From the NCBI RefSeq assembly GCF_011745365.1, contig NW_024468915.1, positions 722,653-786,652 on the forward strand: a stretch of DNA of 64,000 nt. Reading direction: 5' to 3'. The notes under the pieces are model-generated. The model saw only the letters and a list, made by a program, of their open reading frames with translations, searched no databases and was not told where the DNA came from. Source of the DNA: Cryphonectria parasitica EP155 (taxonomy: Eukaryota; Ascomycota; Sordariomycetes; Diaporthales; Cryphonectriaceae). Positions 52,385-63,717 of this stretch are shown here, one piece after another. Position 1 is the first letter of the stretch. Every line of letters begins with the position of its first letter. Made by a program: the position numbers and the translations under genes.

Positions 52385-54904
52385 GTTGGCGGCACGATCC
52401 GCTTGGACAGGACCATTGAATGGCGGGAAAGCTGCTCTGAGAAAGAGTCATAAAGCACCAAAGAAAAGTTCGGGAAATTCCGTCCAAGGGGCAAGTAGGA
52501 AAAGGAAAGATAGATAAGTTGGTGAGAAAGTGCTTTTCAGTTACTTGGCCCATTCATTCGCGTACTGTCAAAAACCCCCTTGGCAACACCCCTTGGGGCA
52601 CTTGTTTCCGGGCTCACTCTGTTTTCAGCCAGAAGCCATAGCGCCCATTCCTCAGGGACGAACCAGAGCACATCTCCCTTTGGGCAAGGCATCTCTCCAC
52701 GCAAGCGCGGCAGTTTGCGCTGACGATCTCATTTACTGCACATTCCATGTCTCAGATTTAGACGTTCTGACGGTGTACTAGTAACCTGGCCTTGACAGGG
52801 GTGGGGGTTCGCCTCCCTACCACCTCGAGATCCCGTTTGCGGTTCGTTTATGGGAAGTGGTTTATCGAAAGCAGCTTTAGGGTATGACACACCAAGTTGT
52901 CTGTGACAGCCTCGATGGCGTATCATGACATGGCTTATGAACAACATAGATAGTCTCATTGAAACATGATCTCGGATGCTAAGTAAGAACACATAGGAGA
53001 ATATGGCTGGATTCCCTCATGTGAAGTAAGGAGAAAGCATGCGACATGGAATTCGGTAGGATCAAAGACCTTTCCTTGTATCGCAAGACGTCAGAAGGCA
53101 AGTTCTGGAACCAGTATAACAAGGTCAACGACAATGACTGTCACAACATGGTGTTAGGAACCTATGTTAAGCGACCGGCCCAGACTCGTCCGTAATCTTC
53201 TTGGTCCGCTTTTGCCTTCGCTTAGGTTGAAAACATGACGCAGTCTATGCTTCCCCACGCGCTGTTTCCACGACCTTGGGAGTCAGAGACATACGCGTGA
53301 ACTCGAGCCTTCGCGTGTGACACTCCGAACAACGTGGAGCGGCCAGGTCATCCCAGTGTCCTTGATTTGTCTCAGTAGCTGAAGCTTCTTTTTAGGGAGG
53401 GGTGTGCACGCCAAGCACGTGCCAGGTGATTGTGTAAAATGACTTGGAATTCCAGACAGGGAAAGGGATGTACAAAGTATGGCACCACCCTTTTTTCTTC
53501 TCTCTCTTTCTTTGGGAAAATGCATTGCATGAATTCATGCGTCTGAGATGGATTATGGGTATCTTGCTCGAGACCAAAACTAAGTACTTAGATCAGAATC
53601 ATTGACTTGTATTGTTGTTTTTCCTCTCCAACCTTCATGTTGTGAGACAGGCATGATGGTTGTAATACAGCCCTATAGTGATGATGAGGGTGTGAGAGGT
53701 CGAAAAGTCGACCCTATCGGGCTGTACACAACGGCCCGTGCTACAGGCTACAGTAGAACGAAGAGCAGAAAATATAATAAGACATTACACTACTTTTTAT
53801 TTACTTTGTCTGAATTGATAAGACCACCCCTACTTTGGAGGATAAACTTGCATAGCTCATACAATAACAGCAAGGCGAGGTTTTGCCACAACCGGTTTCG
53901 GCTGTTTTTTATTTCTTTCTTTCGACGATTTCCTGACGCACGACAAGGCAATGTTCGAGTCGACTTCAAGAGGGAAGACTTCAGAGCTTAGTAACAACAA
54001 AAGCAATGTCGAGATTAAGAAATGTCAGGGTAATAAAAGGAAGATTTTCTGAGTTGCTATGATCTCAGGCTCATGTATGATCTGTATGGCAGGAAAATGT
54101 GAGTGTTGAAGCAATTAGTAATTGACCCGCCTTCCCACTGAGCTGCTCTTTGTAAGAGGTGACTGAAGAAGGGCAACGCAAGACAGAGACAGCGACATGT
54201 GTCTACGACGTCGTATGTGTGCCTAAGAGGAGACAATCGTGAAAGCGGATTCCATAAACAAAGGAAAGCTCGTTTCAGGGTTAAACTTCTTTGTGTTTGA
54301 GGACAGATATGGAATGAAACCATTCCACAAGCACTCAACATGCTGCACTTCTTGTTATAAGCATGTAGCTTTCCGATATCTCCGAAGGTCGGTCAAGCAT
54401 GACTGATGAGAGACTGAAATAAATGCTGGTGACGCCTGGCAAAGTGCCACAATATTGAAGCAAAAAGCAGGAGACTAAGCAGTACTAAATCGTTTATGCT
54501 GTTGAGAGGGGCTGTCATTTTTTGCATCTTGCTAGTGGACGATTAAGCAACAACGGAATGGAAAGGGGAAGAAACACGGCGAAATAAGAAGAAGAAGACG
54601 AAGAAGAAGGAGTGTGACCGAATTTACACGATACTTTGTATGAAACGAGAGCGAGATGGCATGGCGGGCCCGAAGTGGATTGCATGTGGCTAATATGCGC
54701 CCACAGCATGTCCTCAAAAGTAAGCTGCAGGCTAATTCCACCCAATTTAGATGCGGTTCGATATGCTCCGAGTAGCCAGCCATATGGATACAGGCCAGCC
54801 TGGCCACTCAATGTCGATGTTGTAAATAATAATGTGACCAACATGTATCATCTTCTTCGTGGCTAGAATAGTTGCTACATCAAAATCTATCGCGCACACA
54901 CGAA
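52385..54904. other. Long divergent intergenic region
   Basis: 2.5 kb between the acyltransferase (-) and SET gene (+). Several short frames, including 53602-53991 (+), show no family features. No repeat ends were found. Function unknown. Confidence 0.5.
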
Positions 54905-57157
54905 ATGGACGAGACTTTGAAGGGCCAACTGCCGACGCGGCGAAAGGACAGAGCACAGCTCATTGAAACACACAACGCATATCTGAAAAAGCAGGATCAG
55001 AACCGCGGCGCAGTACGAGCTGTCAAGCAGCCCGTCGCCTCTGAAGCATACCCGCCCTGCATTAAAGCCCTCAACGAACTTAAGATTGTACGTCTTCGTG
55101 AGCTGATGTCTCTACATGGGGAAGACTTTATTAAAGGGCCTCTAGATCGCATTGAGTGAGCTTCGTATTGAGTCTCACCACCGTGAAGAAGCGGTGATCA
55201 TCAAGACAATCAGCAATGCATATCGCGGGGCGGCCTCGGTGTCGCTCGTGGAGGACGAGCATGGAACTGTCGAAAAGCTGGCAATGTACAACCAGAGCGA
55301 CGCGTCTATACTATCTGCCCTACCGGAAGGCTGTGTGCTCGCTGTCAAGGAGCCGTACTACCAAATCGACGGCATCGAAAAGGACCAGTATATAATCTGC
55401 GTGGACCATCCATCTGATGTCGTGCTGCTGAGGCTCAGTGACCCGATCATTCCTCGCTCCTTGAGGGTCGGATTGGACAGGACGGCCGAGGATTGGAAGA
55501 AAGCGGGAGACGACGCCTTTCTGGTGAAAGACTTTCCATTCGCGGTATTTTGGTAAGGATTTCAATTTTCCCCCTTTCTTTCTTAAGCTCGCGACCGTTC
55601 CTCGGTATTTATGTCATTGCCTAGCCAGTCGGGTTTAGCAAACCCACATGCTAATGAAAGTTGGTCATCAGCTACACCCAAGGCATTGATATCAGCAGTA
55701 ATGAATCATCTTTACAGCAAAACCTCATGGCTAAAAGAGCCGGTATCAATCTTGCCCTCGCAAGATATGATCATGCCAAGCACGACGCGCTTGCATCTCT
55801 AACCGGCGCTTCCAGTGACTGGAAAGCTTACCTCATCGCCGGTCGCGCAGCGTACGGTCTTCGAGATTATCAGACCAGTCATGAGAATCTCAAGCGAGCC
55901 CTGGAGCTCAACCCAGACGGTGTCGGGGTGAAACGTGAGGTCGACCGGTGTCTATCGCGTCTTTCAGAGCAAAGCCGCGGTTCTTTCGATTTCAGACAGA
56001 TGTCCGAGTCAATTCATGCCCAGAGTGTCCATCTGGACAGCGCCACTTTCACTGCTCGCACCAAGATTGCGGCTTCGTCGTTGCACGGCCAGGGCATCTT
56101 TGCCAAGGAAGACATCAAAGCTGGCGAGGTGGTGTTTGTCGAAAAAGCCATGACCATGCCTCATCAGTACGAGACGTCCCTGGCAGCTGCTGCGCTTTAC
56201 GCCATCATGGTCCGGCAGCTGTGTGACAACCCCCCGCTAGCCAAGGACTTCTTCAGCTTGTACGGAGGCGACTATACACGATCAGGGCTCGAGGGCAAGA
56301 TCATCGACGGTACGCCTGTTATAGATGTCTGGTTGGTGGAGGCTATCCGACGGAACAACTGCTTCAGCGCGCCGCGGTCGACTCGCGACGAGACCAGGCC
56401 CGATGTGAAGGGCGTATCTCAGACGAAAGGGTTCTGGGCATACGCAGCTCATATGAACCATTCCTGCGTGCCAAACACGGCCCGCAGCTTCATCGGGGAC
56501 ATGCTCATCTCGCGCGCCAAACGGGACATCGCAGCGGGCGAGGAGCTGCTGCAGAACTACACTAATATCAAGGCCCATTACGGACGGAGGCAAGGCGACT
56601 TTGGAATCTGGGGGTTCCAGTGCACATGTGAACTATGCCAGGACGAGTCACGGTCGACGGACGAAAATAGTGCGAGAAGGGAACGGCTACTTGCACAGAT
56701 TGAGAAGTTGGCCAACAAAAAGCCTCCCAGGGGGGTTGTCCCGGACGCTACCATCCGCTCGATGGAGCGCTTGACGAGGGAGCTCGAAGAGGCGCATGAA
56801 GCGGATGTGTATGATGAGCTGCCGCGGCTGATGCTGATCTACCCGACACAGTGGCTATTGGAGGCGTACAAGGGGCGTAAGAACCGTGCAAAATGCGTTG
56901 CATCAGCACTCCGAGTGCTGCGAAATTTCGGGTTCCCAGTCAGTGACGGCGAGGATCCCATGACACTGTTCCAAGAGCACGGGAATAGGCCATCTGTCCT
57001 GACGATTCATGTGGTCACCGCTTTGAGGGACGCTGCGAGGGATCTCAGTTCCATTGGAAGAAAGGATGCAGGAAAGCAGTTCGAAAAGGCTGCAAAATTT
57101 GCCTATATGTTACTGACAGGCTTCGAGGAGGACTTGGATTTGCTGAATGAGCCTTAG
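54905..57157 (+). CDS. TPR-SET domain protein
   Basis: Three exons: 54905-55087, 55146-55552 and 55672-57157, giving 691 aa. The donors are GTACGT and GTAAGG, and intron 2 has a TGCTAATGA branch point. The first intron is required to join YPPCIKALNELKI to IALSELRIESHH, a junction typical of this fungal family. An N-terminal domain (about residues 60-195) is followed by TPR-like helices (SSDWKAYLIAGRAAYGLRDY). The SET domain has KIAASSLHGQGIFAKEDIKA, then MNHSCVPNTARSFIGDML and AGEELLQNYTNIKAHYGRR, with a post-SET Cys cluster (FQCTCELCQDE). Such proteins methylate lysines on proteins; SMYD-like relatives act on histones and non-histones. The target is unknown. C-terminal helical repeats complete the protein. 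Confidence 0.9.
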
Positions 57158-57390
57158 GTATGTCATGCAGGTGGTCAAACTTGGCCGCAACGCATCGATC
57201 AGCTGGACTTGTACTCACTCAAGGCAGATAGATGGGAGGAGAAATGATATAAAATGATCCATAGGACTTGATAAGACTTGACACAGAATCCTCAGAATCA
57301 AAAGAGCAAAGTCAGGCAATGGAACATGCAAGATTAGAATTAACTTGCGAGATGATATTTGACTTAGTTATGGATCAAAGGGTATTCGGG

Positions 57391-57410
57391 TAAGCGGCAT
57401 GAACCGCTTA
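57391..57410. promoter_or_regulatory. Palindrome TAAGCGG-N6-CCGCTTA
   Basis: A perfect 7-bp inverted repeat with CGG/CCG triplets 6 bp apart, 205 bp before the Zn2Cys6 ATG at 57615. This is the PPR1/UaY-type geometry (CGG-N6-CCG). A third CCGCTTA half-site lies at 57503-57509. Probably a zinc-cluster binding site; autoregulation is inferred. Confidence 0.6.
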
Positions 57411-57459
57411 TGTAAGAGGGTCAGGCTGTTCCATAGCGCCGTAAGCCAGGCTCAGGCTG

Positions 57460-57475
57460 CCGTATTTATATACGG
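57460..57475. promoter_or_regulatory. CCG-N10-CGG inverted triplets with TATA core
   Basis: CCGTATTTATATACGG: inverted CCG/CGG triplets flank a TATTTATATA core, about 140 bp before the start codon. Could act as a zinc-cluster site overlapping a TATA box. Confidence 0.5.
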
Positions 57476-57614
57476 CGGAGATTTCGGCCATCCCATTAAA
57501 CTCCGCTTATCCCTTCTATGACTGTCAAACCTCCCCATCGTCACCCACCTTGAGAGTCTCTGAAAGTCCGGCCCAAGTTCGTCCTGCCAGCAAGTTTCCC
57601 ACAGAACTGATCTA

Positions 57615-60488
57615 ATGGATATAAGCACTCAAAATGGACCAAAGGCGTTGAGATATGAGCAGGGCAAGTGGGGAAGCGCCTGCGCCGTCTGCTCGTCGGC
57701 CAAAGTGCGTGCCAAAACTTGACCCTCCTCCGTCCTACCTGAACACTTCATGAACACATCACACACTCACACTCAGTAGGCTAAATGCATCAGAAGCGAT
57801 AACTCAGCCGGTGCCCCTTGTGATAGGTAAAAATCAGCTGCACTGAATGCCTAATCTGAAGAACCAAATGTCTAACTCTTTTAGGTGCAAGCGGCTGTCT
57901 AAGGAATGCACAGATCAGGTCCATCTCCCGAGAAAAAAGCGGACGACGAAGAATACGTGAGTCTGCGTCCCTTGAAGCTTATAGATATCCATCACTTTAA
58001 CGTGTCTACCCTACTTGCTGACCTGCACTGGCCTGACTATAGACGGACAGCCCAGTTGGAGGAGCGTCTCAACGGCCTCGTCGACCTCATCAGAGCGTCA
58101 GGGGAGTTTGCGACGACCGCGCCCGCGAGACAAACCCCCTCCCAATCCGAGGATATCCGAAGTGCGTCAAGATTTGTGAGAGATTGACCACGATTGCTTC
58201 ACAAAAGGCTAACTTTGAAGAATATAGGCACACCAACAGACCCATCACCAAGCAATTCCGGCGGGGGTAGCCATGATATCATTCACGTCCCGCCGGCCTG
58301 GAATTCTTCTTGTCCGCCGCGATGTGTCTGCTGCTCTGTACATGGCGAGGTCAACATGCCCAAGGTCTCAGACGAAGATCTCCTTGCCTTTTACCAGATG
58401 CGACTCACGCCGCAGTTCCCATTCGTCATCATACCGCGGGGAACCAAGGCTGATCAACTGAAAGCTGATCGACCATTCTTGTTTGCAGCCATCAAAATGG
58501 CAGCGTCACTTTACGACGTCAGGTCGATTCGTGGCCAGATGTATCAGCTCGTGGACCGGGTTACTAAAGAGCTGCTCATCTCGTCGACAAGATCTTTGGA
58601 CCTACTTCAGGCCATACTGGTCATGCTCGCCTGGTTTCATAACCACTGTGTCATGCACGGCCAGCTTTCCAGTCTGATTCATCTGGCCCAGGCGCTCGTG
58701 GCAGACATGTGCTTAAACCAGGAACCTGTGGTTCAGGAGCGGACGAGTGTCATGGTCCTGGCTCCGCTCGTGCCACCGCCAAGAAACGCCGATGATAAAC
58801 GAGCAGTGTTGGGTGTCTGGTTTCTCACCTCATAGTAAGTCGTCACTTTCCAAGAATCAGACTATACAAATTACGATGAATATTAATTCAAGGGCTTAAA
58901 GCCTACACACTTCACTACAGAAACTCCTTCCGATGAAGTTCTCCAAATACCTGAAAAAGTGTCTGAGGGAGTTGGAGGAAGCGCCAGAGGCTGCTTTCGA
59001 TCAACTTCTTGTTCATCTCGTCAAGATCCAACACCTCACGGAGCAGGTTCACAACTTTCTCTCCAATGAGGACGAAGATGAAGATGTCCTTAGCGCGTAT
59101 CGCACACCAACCTTGGCAGGTCAGAGCGCCTTTGAACAGGAGCTACGAAGACTGCAGCAGTCCCTGCCTTCGACCTTGAAAGATAATAGTGAGTTTTCTT
59201 CGAAGGAGGTCTTACATCCTGTACTATTAGTACTAACGCATCATCTCCCGCAGAATTACTGAAAGTGCATTACGCATCAGCAGTCCTCCGCATCTATCAA
59301 CCACCGCCGGTCGAGCTTCCACTTCTTCAGAATCTGGCCGACTCATTCGCCACTATAAGTAATGGCAGATTCTCTACCCTTGATGTGTTTTATCGTGCTC
59401 GAGCCGCCCTCCAAGGATTTTTTGACACATTTCTTTCTCTGCCCACAGAGTTCTACACCTTGATGCCGATTTACACCATGCTTCACATACTCTCGGGTGT
59501 TACGATGCTTGCTAGATGGGCCAAGGTGATGGGGCCCGGACGGACTCGTTCCTCCAGAGCTCCACCCGACATCCTCACTCCGCAGAAGGTAATATGGGAC
59601 CCCTCGGCGCGGAGACCAAATCCTGCTACTCTCTTTGGGGCTGGCTTCCCTGCCCCGCCCTCCTTCGAGGAAAGAAGCACCACTTGTGCTACTTCGAAAT
59701 CACCTGCAGGAGAGAGAACGGCAGCTCCAACATGCACAGACTCACCCTCGGCCAGCAGCGGCCTGCCCTCCCCAGCCGCTCCCGCCAATGCCACGAATCC
59801 TGTGGCAGTCAGGTGCCGCCAAGTACCACCACTCATCACAGACCCGGCACAGATCCCCGCCTGTCACATACGCGAGACCTCGGACCCGAATATCCCACGC
59901 GCCGTGGCGACACTGAAAGCCAAACTCCACTCGCAGCCTGGGCTGAATCTCGACATTGTGGGCCTCTTGACAACCTTGGCCCAACGCTGTGAAGAGGCAC
60001 ACAATGAGCTTGAACGGTATAACGGCGGCGTGTGGCAAAACGACATCTGGTGTGTTTGTGCCAAAAAGGTCTTGATTGCCCGTGCCAAGCTGGAGAAATT
60101 CTCCGAAATCATGGCTGCCGGCGGTGTCTCTGAGATGCTGCAGAAGTGCAGCAACAACGAGAGCGGCCACGATGTGCAGGCAGGTGATGGTGCAGCTCCT
60201 CCTCCTCCTCCTCCTCCTCCTCCTACTACTACTACTACCACAAATGCAAGCAGAGGCCCCAAGGCGCCGGTGGTGGACACTTGTGGTGCTCCTGAGCCGG
60301 TGGTTGAGGAGGCTGCCCAGAGCGCCGTGGAACATCAGGCCATGTATGATGAAGCTATGATGAACGATTTTTGGATGGACAATGCCTTTGACTCGCTGGA
60401 TCCAAACCTGTGGCCTATCGACGACGGTGACTGGGGACTATCGCTGCCCCCTGAAGCCACTCAGGACCCAGGCTATCTTTTCTCGTGA
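57615..60488 (+). CDS. Zn2Cys6 transcription factor, seven exons
   Basis: Exons 57615-57704, 57780-57826, 57885-57956, 58043-58161, 58228-58834, 58902-59188 and 59254-60488, giving 818 aa. The zinc cluster is assembled from exons 1-3: C-x2-C-x6-C-x10-C-x2-C-x6-C (SACAVCSSAK + AKCIRSDN..APCDR + CKRLSKEC), then RKKRTT. A leucine-rich coiled coil follows (RTAQLEERLNGLVDLIRASG). The fungal TF domain includes DEDLLAFYQMRLTPQFPFVI and LQAILVMLAWFHNHCVMHGQ, then FSKYLKKCLRELEEAPEAAF. The donors GTGCGT at 57705 and 58162 are both non-consensus but needed for frame. The poly-Pro/Thr tract near 60198-60240 is microsatellite-encoded. The C-terminus has an acidic-aromatic patch (NDFWMDNAFDSLDPNLWPID), likely activating. 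A further intron in 59590-59870 is possible. Palindromic sites lie upstream. Confidence 0.87.
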
Positions 60489-62075
60489 TGAATGCACTAG
60501 TGGAGGAGGCAAGGAGTTGGTGGTGACTTGCTGTGTATGGATAGCCCTGGCCCTGTACGGCCCGCAATATGGATTACATATCAACGTCCGAAGTTGGGCA
60601 GCCCTGGGCTCATGATTTTCATTCTTCACAGCGGGGCTCGATACTATTCACCCTCGGCGCTCCGGGTTGTCGGGTATCTGGAACTCGTCCATATCTTGCC
60701 CAACCATCAAGCTTGTGCTTGATCTCGGCCCTTTTGTCCAGACTCAGTTGACTGACGTACGGTGAGTGATGTGTCTGGTCGCTCGCTTAGATGCACGTTA
60801 AAATGCTGCCTGATTTCGGAGACAATATTATCCTAAACCTGTTGTTCTTTTCTCTCGCCTTATCTGATTGAATTATGCTGCAGATGAATTGATAACTTCT
60901 GAATTGGTCTCGGACTTGTTTGGACCTATCTACAAGTTGTTTGTTCCGAAGAGACCAATGACCTCGTGTCCATTCTTCCACAACCTTCACTCCACCTTGA
61001 GGTTGTCAACTTTTAAAAGGCTGCCTAATGGATGAGTTGATAACTTGTTCCGCATTGGGACGTTGCAGAATACACTAGCCCGTCCGTTCAAAGCACCGAC
61101 TTTGCTGAGCCGCTGCTATGCTCATTTTGGTACAGCCGGTGCGGTAATAACGGATAGATGTCTCCCCCAGAGGACCGGCCTGGGGTCTCACTGCAAGTGA
61201 CGTTCGGCACCCTATATCCACACAAAGCTTGATTCTAATAAGCTTACGGGGCGGCTGCGGCGTTCTTGGCACGTCACTTGTAACGACAAACGTACCATTG
61301 CTATGTACTTTAAGTCTCACTATATAGTTCAATAGCAGAACACCAACTCAAGGAAGGATGAATGAAAGAAAAATTAATTAAAAAAAAACCCCCCGGGCAC
61401 TTTGCAGATGGAATATGTATTTGGACGAGGCACAGCAACCAACATGTAAAACACAAACCCATGTGTCCATCGCGTCTCACTCACTTCCATCCAACGAAGG
61501 TAGTTTAGTGGACGCCACGGCGGGATATTCTTACATTCCTGATTGGGGATGATGCACACCGCATTGTTTAGTTTCTAAACTGCTGCCTGCTGGTCGGTAT
61601 CTTATCCGGGGAGGAGCTGACCAATTTGTCGTATGCAGGCCGTTGGGGGAGGGAGGGGCAAGCAGAGGAGAAGGAGAAAGAGGAGGGTGACAGCACTTGA
61701 GGCTGTTGGGACAAGGGGGGTTCGTTCAACCCAGCCTTTCTGCGACACCCATATCGTCATGGGTGCCGAATTTGCCACGAGACCAATGGAACGATCGATG
61801 ATGATCAGGTGTTCTAGAAAATTCCCAGGTCCTTTGTGGAGGTTGGTTGAGTGAGGTGATTTTTCTTCTTTGTCTCCCTTATCTAAAACCTAAAGTTTTC
61901 GTCAATCAATTGATCTCAACTTATATAAACACTCAAGCTTCCTTCAATGCATTCATACGCCGTGCCAATTCTTTTGTGAGTCAAGACTGTTCAGGTCAAA
62001 GGAGTCGAAGAGCAACCTCTCAAAGTTTAGTTGCCCGAGAATCCAGGATCGCATTAGTCTGGAATCGCTGTGACC
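60489..62075. other. Intergenic region
   Basis: 1.6 kb between two plus-strand genes. No gene or RNA recognised. Confidence 0.5.
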
Positions 62076-62847
62076 ATGAACGAAAAGCACAGCAGCGATG
62101 ATACAGCCAACCACGGCTCGATGGAGCTGCACGATCGTGCGGCTGGCATCAAGCCGCAGATGCGCAGGCTCCACGACCCGGCCGTGACATTCGAGGAGTA
62201 CATGTTCTACGCCGAGCGGGCGCGCCTCGAGGAAGACGCGGGCGCGCTCCACAACACCCCCGGCGTCACCTTCAAGTCCATCTTCCTCCCCTCGGCGAAC
62301 AACAAGAGAAGCATCGGCGCAGGGGCCGACGGGGCCTGGTCAGCAGCTACGGAGCTGAATCTGTCGGACCCCAAGGTGCGGGCTGCCATTAGCGACCAGG
62401 AGTGGGCGAATGCCAGCCGGGCGCTGCGGACGGCGTCGGCTGCGGCGTGCTTTTACTTGATCACGACGGATATCCTGGGACCTTTTGTGAGTCAAGACTA
62501 TTCCCGTTTGACGATAGAAGAAAAGAGAAGGGGGGAACAAAGCGACAATGATAATGTTGTCGTCTGATACCAATCCTTTACTAATCATAAATCTTGAAAA
62601 TGGTAACAGGGCGTCGGATTCGCCTTGGGAACCATGGGGTGGGGAGAAGGGTTTGGCTTTTATACTCTCTTTGGCATCATGACCGGATTGTAAGTGCAGA
62701 CGCAAGACATTCATTTATTGCGATTCACCGAGTCGCAGCCCGCTGATTGCATTCATATACTACCACAGCTCCGGTTATCTCCTTTGGAAAGTCTTCATGA
62801 ACCGTGCCAGTTTCGATGAGGAGGACGAGTTCATGGAGATGTCTTGA
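62076..62847 (+). CDS. Truncated amino-acid-permease-like protein (AAAP/Mtr N-terminal part)
   Basis: Three exons: 62076-62486, 62610-62689 and 62769-62847, giving 189 aa. Introns (123 and 79 bp) have GTGAGT and GTAAGT donors and CAG acceptors. The N-terminal ~120 residues are soluble (FEEYMFYAERARLEED; SDQEWANASRALRTASAAA). They lead into ACFYLITTDILGPFGVGFAL and FYTLFGIMTGFSGYLLWKVF, which match the first two membrane helices of fungal Mtr-type amino-acid transporters. The frame then stops after NRASFDEEDEFMEMS. Family members have ~11 helices and ~450-480 aa. I found no downstream exons that continue the fold. It may be a truncated permease, a regulatory short form, or a gene that evolved from one. 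Confidence 0.75.
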
Positions 62848-63717
62848 GCCTCTCTCCTCTTTGGCCCTGGCAGCAGGCCTTGCCGCGTCCCATCTTTCGC
62901 ATTTCACCCAACGCCTCGTCATCGGGCTCGGAGTTAATGGATCGGTATAGACTCCGTTGTCTGATCCTGAGCAAGTTTTTTTTCGTCCTACCCTTTTTTT
63001 TGGGGGGGGGGGGGATTAATCGTCATGCATGGTGGTTTTTTGCTGGTTGTCACATTATTATTGTCGACTTTGACCACCTTTACTTGCATACTTCGGTAGG
63101 CGGGTCTTAAGGGCTGTGTGCGAGGTAACACAGCGGCGTTCTGTACCTTTCCTCTCCCCTTTTGTTCGACTTCGCGAGAGATACCTCGTCTCCTCTGCTC
63201 GAGGGGGCCTATGATCTTACAATACACGATTAGGAGTCGGCTTCTGGAGTCGCAGGTTTTGATTTTGATTTTTATTACACCCGAGCTTTCGTCTCTGTTC
63301 TTTTTTTCTCTTCGTCCTTCTTTTCCTTTATAGTACTATATTCGGGCCGGAGGTTATTCTGTTATTTGTTTTACTTCCTCCCCCCCCCCCCCAACACAGC
63401 ATTAGTTAGGTCTCTTATCGTTTCCCCTGCTTTATTTGTTTCCTGGTCTTGCACAATGATACCTGAGTGGATTTCGAGATCGGAGGATAGGTTTCCCTGT
63501 TCCTTTCCACAGGATGCGCGCCCAGTTCCTGGGGTGTCGAGAGTTGGAATCAGTCGCATTCGTTACATCTGTTTATCAAATATATACCACTACTACCACC
63601 ATCAATCATTGTTCCCCAAATAGTCTTTCTTGCCTCTGCCGTCCGTCTATTCCGTAGACTCCGACTAACCTGGCATTCTGATCTATCTGTCCAGAGGAGA
63701 CTACTATTCCTTTATAT
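62848..63717. other. Convergent intergenic region
   Basis: 3' flanks of the permease-like gene and NPR3. Homopolymer G and C runs near 63001 and 63380. No gene seen. Confidence 0.55.

Noticed and set aside
53602..53991. 129-codon plus-strand frame, possible transposon relic
   Set aside because: No transposase or reverse-transcriptase motif, no terminal repeats, and basic/aromatic composition typical of AT-rich spacer.
58176..58227. Intron of the 57615 gene starting at the GTGAGA donor 58176
   Set aside because: It would shift the frame of exon 5; the upstream GTGCGT donor at 58162 keeps frame and matches another GTGCGT donor in the same gene.
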